A stretch of 64,000 nucleotides of DNA from Strongylocentrotus purpuratus (lineage: Eukaryota > Echinodermata > Echinoidea > Camarodonta > Strongylocentrotidae): assembly GCF_000002235.5 (NCBI RefSeq), contig NW_022145612.1, positions 20,557,147 to 20,621,146 on the forward strand, written 5' to 3'. The position numbers and the translations under genes were made by a program. Positions 37,039 through 47,375 of this stretch are shown piece after piece (the stretch's first letter is position 1; every line of letters starts with the position of its first letter). A model generated the notes under the pieces. It saw nothing but the letters and a program-made list of their open reading frames with translations, was not told where the DNA came from and searched no databases.

Positions 37039-38328
37039 CTATCTGAAAGGGGTGAATATCAAGGGATTTTCTCCAAGGTGTGGAAAATAGGCACCAGATA
37101 TTCGGTTTTGGACCTTCATTGCAGGTATAAAAAACTGTCGAAAGAGGGCGACGACTTCTTCAGAGATAGAAGGTAGAGGCTCCTGCATTGGAATGGGTTC
37201 TACGCAGGATCTAACCGGTGAGTTAAAACAAAACACACCTTGGGGAAGGTCAAAGTTAAAGAAGTCTTTATGGAAGAATTGTCTTAGACCAAGGAACCTT
37301 TCCACACTGTCCAAGATGACGGCTGGACTTTTAGCAAACCTCTCAGCGTCTAAAACTAGGATGTTTAATCTCGAAACCTCAACTGCCCAGCGCTTTAATG
37401 AGCTGGCATAAATACTTCTTTGAACCAAAAAGTGCACCGCGTCTATCTCAGATGATGATTCCAGCACCGTCTCTTCAAAAGTGTCTTCCAATCTATAATT
37501 GATCTCACTTGGTTTTGTTTTGTGCAAAGAGCTTTGTTTATTACTCGCACTCCTCTTTTCCCGATGAGGTTTATCCTTCTCTGTTTCCCTTACTTTCCTT
37601 TTGCTTGTTTTAAAATATTTCTCTTTGTGAGATCGTATATTTACATTTCGTTTCATTTTTGCACGGGATTCCTGCTTAGGTGCCCCCATTGGCACATCTG
37701 GATATTGTGAAAGACTTCTGCGATAAAACTCTGAACTGCTATTCGACGTCAGCACCAAGTATTCTGACATGGCTCTCGCTACAGGATCTCTAACAAGAAT
37801 GATAAGTTTAATGTCAGGAGAAAAGGCTGCCAACGATTGATTGGATAGATTACGCATATACAGGTACTCCTGGCATTCACCTACAGTTATTTGGTGAGGG
37901 AGGGAATACGGCATCTTATCCAGGTATTGGTCATTGTCCTCGAAGGGAACCCCGAACTCTGGTACAACAACATCAGGATGGAATGAGAGAGCACTCTTGA
38001 GGGTCGCAGAGCCACTCAGAGCACCACCTAATATCAGAGCCGTGGGAATCTTCTGCTTACAGTTGCGTTTGGCCAGAATCTCTTCAGAATGTTGGTACTG
38101 GCTAAAGTTTGAAGTCTGGAGGTAGCAACCATGGTCGAGCGCACGTACCACTCCCTGTGAATGACCTTTGTAATATGGGTTGGACTCGGGTACAAAGGTT
38201 ATGGCGGAAGGGACACAAACATGTTCGTACCTAGCAAGGTAATACCCAATATAGAGAGAAGTCAACAATATTACAGCAAGAGCTAAAATGTTGCGTTTCT
38301 TTCGTAGAATCAAATTGCAGAAGTCCAT
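37039..38328 (-). CDS. HS3ST-like type II membrane protein, predicted catalytically dead (copy 1)
   Basis: 429 residues, intact, one coding exon, ATG at 38326-38328. A short cytoplasmic basic head (RKKRN) precedes a membrane anchor at about 13-33, as in Golgi sulfotransferases. Residues about 95-205 and 295-380 align without gaps over long stretches to heparan sulfate 3-O-sulfotransferases as I recall them: SFHPDV (115-120), MPYSLPHQITV (139-149), LVRDPVARAMSEY (178-190), ERFLGLR and FCFNSPVRSC (366-375, the disulfide loop). The family's key residues are replaced: the PAPS-loop R-K is A103-L104 and the loop Arg is A108; the catalytic Glu is G126; the active-site His is P128; a conserved Lys is E151. 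R180 and S188 of the 3'-phosphate site remain. A basic linker of about 85 residues (205-290) is inserted. It sits in tandem with the gene at 47376-48629. I infer a non-enzymatic role or changed chemistry. Confidence 0.85.
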   Translation of the reverse strand: MDFCNLILRKKRNILALAVILLTSLYIGYYLARYEHVCVPSAITFVPESNPYYKGHSQGVVRALDHGCYLQTSNFSQYQHSEEILAKRNCKQKIPTALILGGALSGSATLKSALSFHPDVVVPEFGVPFEDNDQYLDKMPYSLPHQITVGECQEYLYMRNLSNQSLAAFSPDIKLIILVRDPVARAMSEYLVLTSNSSSEFYRRSLSQYPDVPMGAPKQESRAKMKRNVNIRSHKEKYFKTSKRKVRETEKDKPHREKRSASNKQSSLHKTKPSEINYRLEDTFEETVLESSSEIDAVHFLVQRSIYASSLKRWAVEVSRLNILVLDAERFAKSPAVILDSVERFLGLRQFFHKDFFNFDLPQGVFCFNSPVRSCVEPIPMQEPLPSISEEVVALFRQFFIPAMKVQNRISGAYFPHLGENPLIFTPFR

Positions 38329-38445
38329 CTTTGCTTATCTCCTCACATTGATAAATCCATTCCTCACCACTATTCCTTTCTTGTGTCTAAATGTAGGGCT
38401 ATGGATAGATGACCGGTGATGGCATTCCACACGATTTCCTTGTCC
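38329..38445 (-). other. 5' UTR part of the coding exon with 3' splice acceptor
   Basis: On the minus strand GTTTCTCTTTAG precedes GGACAAGG at 38445, a pyrimidine-rich acceptor about 117 bases upstream of the ATG. The exonic word ATCACCGGTCATC and the acceptor arrangement recur upstream of the second gene (48720). Both genes thus appear to have a 5' UTR intron and an intronless coding region. Confidence 0.6.
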
Positions 38446-39149
38446 CTAAAGAGAAACGATAAAGCATATATGAATGTTGATATTGCCATCAATTTGTTCC
38501 AACAAGGTTAATAGTAGTTTCCTCATTTATATTGGTTTGCTGCAACTCATTTCCTCAATAAATTACTTTAATCTTTATGCTATACAGTGCTGGTCAGATT
38601 TATCAAAAATTGTGCTTTACAATGATGTAAAGTCATCAAAATCCACTTCTCCATTGCCACATCTTGTGGTTGTTGAAATAGGTTTTTTGGTCGGTGTTGC
38701 CAAAGTGATAATTAAAATCCCTGAATCATTATGGTGTCCAGTATAGGCAAGATTTCATTAATTTTGTGTTCACTACCCCTCCCTCAAGCTGATAGAGAGT
38801 CACAGACATTCATCGCATTTCTTGAGCATTCTGTTAACCTGCTCCAATTTGTTATTAATAAAAAAAACGAAAAATTTGTTACCGCTCTTCCAGCATTTCT
38901 GAAGCACGTTATTAAATGATTTCATGTGAGTTGTTCATAAATCAACTTGATGATCGATTTATAAAAAAGAAATAAGGTACAGGTTTAAGTTCTTTCCTTG
39001 GCGCTTAGACTAGTTCAGATATATCAGTCTAGATTATAATTCATACGGTTCCTTTCAAGAGTAGCCTATGAGGGGTGTCTTTGGAGAGTCGGTCTTTTCT
39101 ACCACTTTTCACTTCTCAGTATAATAAAACCCATTTACTTGCGCTTCTC

Positions 39150-41105
39150 TTTCAAACGACTGTATAGATATTTCCATATCAAGAAGGTGAAGAAGGTGAA
39201 GAAACTATCTGGTGAGAGAGACAAAATACAACCTGCCATAAAGAACAAGGATGGCATGTTAAAAACTGCTCCCGCAGATGTGTTGAAATGCTGGGAAGTA
39301 CATTTTAGCGTTCACCTTAACACGCAATTTCCAAGGGACGAAAATGCTCTTCTGACCATACCTGAACCACAACCTACAGATAACCCAAGTGAACCTTTCA
39401 CAATTGAAGAAGTAGAGACGACAATCAAACTATTGAAGAATAACAAGGCCTGCGGGTGGGACAAAATAGCTGCCGAAACTCTAAAGGCTGGTGGACAATC
39501 AATGAGACAACTCCTACTCAAAATAATAAATGCAGCATGGTCGGAAGGTGAAACCCCGGAAGACGGGAGCAAGGGTCTTATCACTCCAGTGTTTAAGAAA
39601 GGAGACAAGCTGGATCCATCTAACTACAGAGCTATAACTCTACTCTCCATACCCGGGAAAGTTTTCTGTAGAATGCTCCTCATGAGAATAGAAGGAACCA
39701 TCGAGAATCATCTGACAGAGGAACAATGTGGATTCAGAAGTCTTAGGGGCACCACAGATGCTGTGTTTGTCGTCAGACAGATCATCGAAAAGACCAGAGA
39801 AAGAAGGATACCAATTCACCTGAACTTTGTAGACTTTAAAGCTTATCTGCCGTAGTGTACAGGAGGGATTAGACCGCTCTGCAAGGTCACTGGACAGGTG
39901 GTTATCTCATCAACTCAGCTCTCAGTTAACATAAGAAAAAGAGGATCATGGGGGACCAATGGTCACCGATTAGGCATTGTTTGTTATATAGAGGGCGCAA
40001 GTAGCTACCAGTAGTGCAGTGGGCCTTTAAAGCAGCATTTGATACCATATAGCGAGAAGCTCTCTGGAAATGTCTGCGTTCCATTGGAGTGGACAAGTCC
40101 TTAGTTGACCTCATAGAGAGCATGTACAAACAAACCAAATGCTCTGTTATGGTGAATGGAAAGATAACTGAATGGTTTTATGTCATAACTGGGGTAAGAC
40201 AAGGCTGCCTCCTCTCTCCAAGTCTCTTCAACCTGTTCCTGGAATATGTGATGAAGGACATCCAACAACTAGAAAGTGGAATACAGATGGGTGACATGCG
40301 TATCAACAACATCAGATATGCAGATGACACCACCCTGATGGAACTCGTATTTGAAAACCTCCAAATCTCAACAAATGAACTGGAGAAGGCTTGTAGAAGA
40401 TGGGGTATGACAATCAATGCAACAAAATGCAAAGTCATGAAAGAGGATCAACAAGATATTTCACTTATTAATAACAACTCCAACATTAAGAAAGTGGAAA
40501 AATTTGTCTTTCTCGGCAGCACAGTTCCATCCATAGAAGAGGACGTGAAGAGACGTACAAGACTGGCTGCTTGGGCATTCGGAAGACTGAAAAGTGCCAT
40601 CTGGTCCAACCAAGATATTTCTAGGAGACTCAAAGTCAGGATCTACAGAGCACTTATCCTCCCTATTGCTACATATGGAGCAGAATCCTGGACTCTCCGA
40701 AAATCTGATAGAAATAACCTTGAAGTATTTGAAATGAGGTGTCTCCGGACCATCCTTGGTGTTCACCTAATGGACAAGATTAGGATCGAAGAGATCAGGC
40801 AGAGACTGAACATCCCAAGCACCATATGCCGGGAAATCATCAGACGTCGCTTAAAATGGTTTGGCCATGTTCTATTCATGCCGCATCACCGCCTACCATA
40901 CCAAGCATTCCAAAATTACTTTAATGGACGCAGACCTCGGGGACGCCCTCCAAAGAGATGGAAGGACCAGGTCCAATACGATGTGGGATTATCCACACAA
41001 GAGGCAGAGCAACGAGCCCAGGACAGATCAGACTGGAGCATGATTTCTCGTAGGGGAGCAAGGGGACCAGCGTCCTATGCACCTAAGTCAAGTCAAGTAA
41101 GTCAT
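39150..41105 (+). mobile_element. RTE/BovB-like LINE, reverse transcriptase part
   Basis: Two plus-strand stretches, 39150-39842 and 40025-41105, encode an RTE-type reverse transcriptase. Motifs include NNKACGWDKIAAETLKAGG, LITPVFKKGDKLDPSNYRAI, EEQCGFRSLRGTTDAVFVVR, ITGVRQGCLLSPSLFNLFLE, the catalytic IRYADDTTLM, LILPIATYGAESWTL, LKWFGHVLFM and RRPRGRPPKRWKDQ. The C-terminal half is open for about 345 codons. The two stretches are separated by a 182-bp insertion, and one stop (TAG) follows FDTI just after it. The endonuclease domain is missing (5' truncation). The 3' end is a short AAGTC repeat near 41087-41103, usual for RTE elements. Confidence 0.9.
39843..40024. mobile_element. 182-bp insertion in the RTE LINE with 9-bp duplication
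   Basis: The sequence CTTTAAAGC occurs at 39834-39842 and again at 40025-40033. The reading frame before it (VDFKA) resumes after it as AAFDTI, the standard palm motif, so the 182 bp plus one duplication is a clean later insertion. A 9-bp target duplication is usual for Mutator-like elements. I see no convincing terminal inverted repeat, so the class is open. Confidence 0.7.
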
Positions 41106-41374
41106 ATTGTGTTGATGAACTGGTGAAGTAGAAACAGTCCTACTGCATACACAATATAAACTTAACGGCTCGATGCCCAGAACTTGAACCCGATCTATCA
41201 AGTATTTGACCTACTCATGGAAGAAAACCTCAAGAAATTGGTTCATAATGAACTTTAGAAATACTGGAAAAGGCCAATAATTGCTAGAAATCAGTTTATT
41301 GATATTATACAAGTAGGATATTAAATTTAAATTTCTGCTGTGGAAACTGGTGATAGAAAATATTGACCGGAATA

Positions 41375-41674
41375 GGCCATTTTCGTAATGTAACCAAATT
41401 TAATGCATAAGTCTTTGTGAAGTGCCTCAATACAGATTATTTCATTCACCTGATAAGAATAATAGTATTTCAATAGACAGAATCCGAACTGCATACATTA
41501 ATTGTTGCCAGGTTGGACAACATGATGGCTTGACCTACCTAGCAACACTTAATATATGCAGTTGCATTCTGACTATTGAAATACTATTATTCCTATCAGG
41601 TGAATGAAATAATTTGTATTGAGGCACTTCACAAAGACTTATGCATTAAATTTGGTTACATTACGAAAATGGCC
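41375..41674. mobile_element. 300-bp palindromic MITE
   Basis: Arms of about 135 bp begin GGCCATTTTCGTAATGTAAC and are about 95 percent identical as reverse complements, around a short centre near 41515. Flanked by TA at 41373-41374 and 41675-41676, which fits a Tc1/mariner-type target, although two bases are weak evidence. Confidence 0.7.
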
Positions 41675-41842
41675 TATTAACACTAATTATTGGCTTGAAA
41701 AAGACACAGGTTTGCACGTGTTTTGGGCTTTAGGCTATAAACTTTAACATGATTCAAGACACAAATTGTGAATATCTCGAGACAAATCTTTATTAACAAA
41801 TCAAATTACAAAAAAATTATAATCAGGTTTTCTAATAATTTT

Positions 41843-43430
41843 GACCAGCACTTTTATTTCATTATAGCACAGCGAAGGGGGGGGGGGCATATTTACTTAG
41901 TAGTTGCGCTTTGTAAAATGATCTAATGTTTATTATTATTATTGCTATCATTATTACGCATAATAGTTGAAACTCTTAATTGAAATTTAAATAAAATTGC
42001 TAGAGCCGTGTTTTTATTTCAAATGTATTCGTGTATTGTTCTCTAGTTATAAACTGAGGCAGACCTGCATTAAACACGATCGGATTTTTTTTTTTTAGAT
42101 CAACATACTGTAGCTCTGCGCGTCAAACTATGAAATATGCAAATTTGACTATAACATAGGCTACCAACTAAGTAATTTATCTACAATCCAATTCTATACA
42201 CAGAACAATAGGTATTAAATTGCACTTCAGTTGGAGTCCTTGCGATCAAGTTATGTTACCAGCACAAAAAATAATTCCACGTGGCAAATTTCGTGGCATT
42301 TCAACAATGATTTTTGTATTTCGATAAGAGTGATCTGAAATCTAAATGAGTCATTCCAAACTGAATTTAGTTAGCCAAACAGCAAGGTTTGTTGGCAAAC
42401 TTGTTGCTTTATCACGAAAGCACGGTGTACTCATAGCAATCAATGTCAAACCACATAAATCGCAATACGCTTTGCAAGGTAGGGCACGGAAAGAGATTGA
42501 CAGCGGGGCTAACGCTTCCGGGGATATTATGCTCATCTCAATCTAATCTCGTTGATTTTTCTCTCTCTTATTCTGTTTTTTATTGATTTAGCTCAACTTA
42601 AATGAAACCTCACACCAAGAAATAACTTTAGTTATTTTGAGAGATTTATTATATTCTTGCCCATTATAATCTCCGAGATTCCCTACCAAAGTGTATGAGA
42701 GGGGAAAAAGCAAGAATAATGTAAAGGTTCTCAGCAAGACATGAGCATGGCAATTTTCTTCATAAAGCGACGTAAATGCGAAGTCGTTTATCGACTAAAT
42801 GTATTCAAATTTATGGATGCCTCCTTCACAGCAGGACAGGTGTGTGTGGTGATGAAGCATATTTTAATTCAACTGATATTATCCTTTGTACTATAGTACA
42901 ATTTGTCAGAACGAAAATTGCACACAAAAGTTGGTGCTCCTCAGGGCTGAAGGTTTCGCATAAATTAAATAGATAAATCAAGTGCTATATTTTAGTATTT
43001 TTTAATAAATGACTCACAATTGTTACCCTGTTATATAATTATTGTCAAATACTTCTCAGCTATCATTATCCCTCATTAAAAACTAAATGCTTTGTTATTG
43101 AATTAAAAAGTCATTACAACTAAAGCTTGGTGTATGATACATACACAAGTTCACCTGGTACGTCACATGATCATAATTATTTGCAAGAAAATGGCTGCGT
43201 CCATGTCATGCTAAGATTCATTACATCATGCCAAGAAAATCATTTTCTTCTATATCTCTGGCGCACTTCCGTAAGGTATATTTTATATCAAAGAGCAGAA
43301 ATGTATCTCATTTTTCAGAATACCTACACTTATTCTTTGGGGGTGAGGCTTCCTTTAATAATTAATTTATCAAAAATTAAAACTTGTAAAAACTAACATA
43401 TAGAAATCGTACTCATCATTTTCTTCACAT
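41843..43430. other. non-coding DNA, presumed intron
   Basis: A G run lies at about 41877-41887. Overlapping short frames on both strands at 42346-42546 have no recognisable content. I would not call a gene. Confidence 0.45.
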
Positions 43431-43431
43431 A

Positions 43432-43522
43432 CCTTGTCGGGAGTAATGTGAACTGATTCCAGATGTTGAGTAGCCAAGACGAAGCGTGATAGAGAAACTG
43501 CGATCGGCTTTGAAGAACACTG
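43432..43522 (-). other. possible alternative 5' UTR exon
   Basis: On the minus strand the segment is bounded by an acceptor-like GAATTACAG and a donor-like CAAGGTATGTG. It lies between the presumed leader exon near 44353 and the coding exon of the first HS3ST-like gene. Only the splice-like borders support it. Confidence 0.2.
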
Positions 43523-43691
43523 TAATTCAATACAAATATGAAAAAAAGAAAATTATTACCTAGTCCGAAAAGATGAAAACTTGAATAATACAGTGCTTCA
43601 TTTAGGCCTACTATTTAAAAAATGTCCATTCTTGTGTGTGATTACCAACTGGATAGGCAGAGGGTTCATGCGCGCAAATAAAAAGGCCACA

Positions 43692-43875
43692 GAGAGAGAG
43701 AGAGAGAGAGAAAGAGAGGGGGTGAGATGGGGAGAGGGGGAGAGGGGAGAGAGGGAGAGCGGGAGAGCGGGAGAGGGGGAGAGGGGGAGAGGGGAGACAG
43801 ACGAGCAGGGGACGAGAGAGAAGAGGAATATGACCCCCCCCCCCCCCCCAAAAAAAAAAAAAAAGAAAAAAAAAA
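43692..43875. repeat. GA microsatellite followed by C and A runs
   Basis: GA and GGGGAGA units run to about 43825, followed by a C run and an A-rich run. Not coding. Confidence 0.9.
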
Positions 43876-44352
43876 GACCATCTTGTAAATAAACTTCACC
43901 GGTAATTTTCACAAATAACTTCCCGGAAGCAATTCACAGACCAATCGGCTCTAATATACCCAGTAATATACTAGTTGTAATGTGATACATGTATTTACGA
44001 AGACTACAAGCGGCGCATTCAAGTGGCGTGCAATATATAAATGTAGCCACACAATAAAAAACGATATAGTATACGAATATACATTTACATTATATAGCAA
44101 TCATAAACAAGTGCAATGCACGCAACTGCACATGTTTATGTTTACGGACACGTCTGAGTGTGGTGCATTGCATTCCAACTGGTGAACAATATAGTCACAA
44201 TTATTATAGTATACAATATAGCAAGCATATAAAACCAAACATTGAGAAACGCTGTATATTGTGCAAGGACATGCACATGTTTATGTTTTTAGACTTTGAG
44301 TACAGTAACAAACTCGCTATATAGTATTTACAAAGACATGACAACTACGAAC

Positions 44353-44560
44353 CTGCTGCTGAGAAACTTTGCATTGGATGGACGATGTTAATTGCTGACC
44401 ATACCGTTGTAGTTTTTGTTGTAATAATTTCGCCGACCACAGCCCTGCGTTGTAAGTACCATCATGCGGTATTCTGCGTTGTATACTATCAATGTATTCT
44501 TACTAACTGGACCATGCTGGAAGGACTTTTGTCATGAATTGGAAACTAAATGAGAATTGT
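44353..44560 (-). promoter_or_regulatory. presumed leader exon/promoter region of HS3ST-like copy 1
   Basis: Shares ordered words with 49892-50100 upstream of the second gene: TTACAAAGA.AT.ACAA.TACGAACCTG, ACCATAC, AACTGGAC and GAAACT.AAT.. . On the minus strand the shared CAG/GTTCGT could be the donor of a 5' UTR exon whose acceptor is at 38445. GTTCGT is a weak donor. The similarity is by eye. Confidence 0.35.
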
Positions 44561-45887
44561 GCCTATTATGAAAGCTCACTCAACCATTGTTATCCTTGTT
44601 CAGCTCGGCGTTGATTTTATCCAGATCCAGACCAGTACCTCGCATACAGTAGTTAGCTAGTGGACGTCAGTCGTGCATTAGGCAAATCGAGTACCCCTCA
44701 TGGCTGTACTCACCCGGAGCTGAGCTCGCCTGGAATGTATACCTCTCAGCTAGCTAGCTCCGACGAAGAGCTCACGGTTTATGAATTAAATCTGTCCACA
44801 AAGCCGCCGCTAGCTTTATGACATCACCAGATATTACATGGTCACGCTGCACTGCTACAAATGCGAGCAAATGCTTCAAACGTAATCCATGCACGATAAT
44901 GTGGAACATCAAACCCGCACAGTCTCTTCTATATTACAACAGCGCACGATAAATCGAGTTAAAATAAGTACACGCAACATAAAATCATCTACATGCAGGG
45001 CATACAAGTAATTCAACAATGGACCTAACTCATTAGGCCTCTAGTACATTTCATCTCATTTGCAAACATCGATTTATAATTAAGTCGTAAAAAGTACTCT
45101 AATATCATATAAACATGACTACAGTACAACACGAAGTTGAAGGCTATTCAATTTAATGCTGAATACAAAAACGAGATTCATTTTCCGGTTGAAATGCAAT
45201 TTTCTAAGCGAGCAATCACGCTCTGAACAAATTTAATTTCAATTAAACTCTGTGACCTTGATTTCTGTGAATTGAGGAGCCTATTACACCCACATTTCGA
45301 AGTACAGCACTGTGTCTGGCGCCAAGCGTATTATGTCGATTCGATTGTTTTTCGACTATACCAAAACAAAATTATGGAGGCTTTCATGAATGATTTCTGT
45401 AAAGTGGAATTGGGAAACAATCACGATGAACACTGAGCTTTTGTGTTATGTAAACCTGCAACAACAATACCTGGCGAGACTCGATACAGTCGAGTTGATA
45501 ATTAAACAAACACCTACGCAATTACTGAGTGTGCGTGAGGAGGTAGGATTACCGAGAGTCCGAGATCATGTCGACTCCTTAAGTCCGTTTATACGTGTGA
45601 CAGAAAATTAATAAACAGTGGGCCAATTTACATGATTTGATCTGTTCCATGTTTTTGCCCCAGAACTATAAATATTTCAGTGGTTCTTGCGTAGACACGT
45701 GAGGGTTCATTAACAAGGGGGGGGGGGCGTCTGTTTATTAAATGATTCTACTCCAGAGTATCTATCGCATATTAAAGCAAACATTTAGCTTGCGTCATTT
45801 TTGATTCATTTTGTGTAGCAAACGTGACTTTCATGGTGACAAGCCGTTCCTTTACTCTGTGCATTATATCTCCTATATACCCTCTCC
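44561..45887. other. intergenic DNA between the two HS3ST-like genes
   Basis: No gene or repeat that I can support apart from a G run near 45718-45727. Confidence 0.4.
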
Positions 45888-46270
45888 AAATTAATACCCC
45901 CGTGGACAATCACCCCCCCCCCCTCAGGACAATTACCCCCTCCCAAATTACTCCCTTGGACAATCACACCCCTCCCCTTGGACAATTACCCCCCCCCCCC
46001 CGAAACAAAATTACCCCCCTAAAAAAAAAAAAAAAAATTATTATCAGGGTGGACTTCCCCTTTCATAAACAGGGGGGTGGGGGTGGTGCGGGTAATTGTC
46101 CTCGGGCATGGTTGTCCTTTGTTTTCATTGGGGTGTAAATGTCCTTGGGGGTAAATTTCAGGGGTGGGGGTAATATTGTCCTAGGGGGGGGGGATTTCCG
46201 GGTGGGTAATTGTTCTCGGGGTTGTTTTCCGGGGGTAATTTTCCGGGGGTGATTGTCCACGGGGTAAGTG
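45888..46270. repeat. inverted minisatellite, GGACAATTACCCCC unit
   Basis: Units of about 20 bp with GGACAATTACCCCC run right to about 46015. They are followed by an A run, the block CAGGGTGGACTTCCCCTTT (also at 17367), and then the same unit inverted (GGGGGTAATTGTCC) to 46270. The architecture matches 1361-1692. Confidence 0.7.
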
Positions 46271-47375
46271 TTCTGATACGAAAAAACTCTGATCGAAGTA
46301 ATGTGTGGGCTTTTCAATATCTACTTTAGGTTACGGTAAATATTTAAAAAATGAGGAATATGGACAAATTTAGAGTCGTATCATTGGTTCAATCATCACT
46401 GATCATATCTTTTTATTCAAGTGTCGATCATACAATCACCAATATAATGTTAATACGAAAATGATATACACCCACCTTAGAAACCTAGAAATTTTGTTTT
46501 AGGTGATTTACATTACATTCTGAATCAAAATGTGTATGAAGCAGAATGTACTTCAGTGATGCAGTGTGCATTCTTTAATCACTCCGTGTAGAAATGTTAT
46601 GGCAAAGAGTCAGTTCTACATTATATTTAAATTAAATGAGAATATGACAATTTTTGTGAGACTGCTTCAAATGGAACATTGAAAAAGTTCAAAATCATTA
46701 ATAATGTAATACATACGCCATGCAACATGTCGGAGTACAAATTTTGATTTCAGATAGGACTTTGGCCAAAATATCAACCGCTCTGCCTCTGATTTCATGG
46801 ATCCTTATATCATTATGTTTGTTTTAAAGAGAGTTAAACGTTGAAAATGACTGCGTTTTGACATGCTTAAAAGTAATTTAATCAATCATATTCCTAGCAA
46901 TAGATAGACATCAATTGGATATTACAGTACAGAACTATATATCATATGCGATTATTTCTATTACTTCGATGCTTTTTATTAGTGATTAATTAGCAGTGTT
47001 TGATCAAATAACCTTTTGATAATTCAATTAAAATAGTGGCTTTGGAGTTCAGACAAACAACGTCATTAGACATGCACACTTGTCAGAAAGAAACAAAATA
47101 TTGACTCGTAAATATCACTCAGTGGGCTTATTTCCTCCGCTTCTGTTTGAGCCATTTACATGGGATGATATGATATGTCTGTTTAATTATCTTTCTGACC
47201 AATGTACGTTACTGCCAATGTAAAAAAAAACTTAATTTATTTATATGCATGAACTCAAGACAGCATTACAAACCAGCTTTCATACACATAATATATTAAT
47301 ATCGGTCATTATCAAAACGATATGTGAAGGGAAATTAATATGTGACCGGTTTATTACAATTTTATTGTATTCTTG
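46271..47375. other. AT-rich spacer, 3' flank of HS3ST-like copy 2
   Basis: No gene. On the minus strand an AATAAA lies about 10 bases past the stop codon (near 47361-47366), and others lie further on. Sequence around 47340-47375 is related to 37000-37038 past the stop of the first gene. Confidence 0.4.

Larger units (their letters stand above)
38585..41842. mobile_element. candidate DNA transposon with AGTGCTGGTCA ends, gutted
   Basis: The left end reads CAGTGCTGGTCAGATTTATC, preceded by TATA. The right end, inverted, reads AGTGCTGGTCAAAATTATTA. About 19 of 24 bases agree. Ends of this look and a TA target are known from Tc1/mariner-like elements, but no transposase is seen and the right flank lacks a clear TA. 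The span encloses the RTE LINE and a palindrome, which would be later insertions. It lies in the presumed intron of the first HS3ST-like gene. Confidence 0.3.

Noticed and set aside
37193-38125. Plus-strand frames across the HS3ST-like genes
   Set aside because: Shadows of the minus-strand coding sequence, repeated in the paralog for that reason.
42346-42546. 66-residue plus-strand frame and its minus-strand shadow
   Set aside because: Both strands are open with no recognisable content, no good start context and no splice borders.
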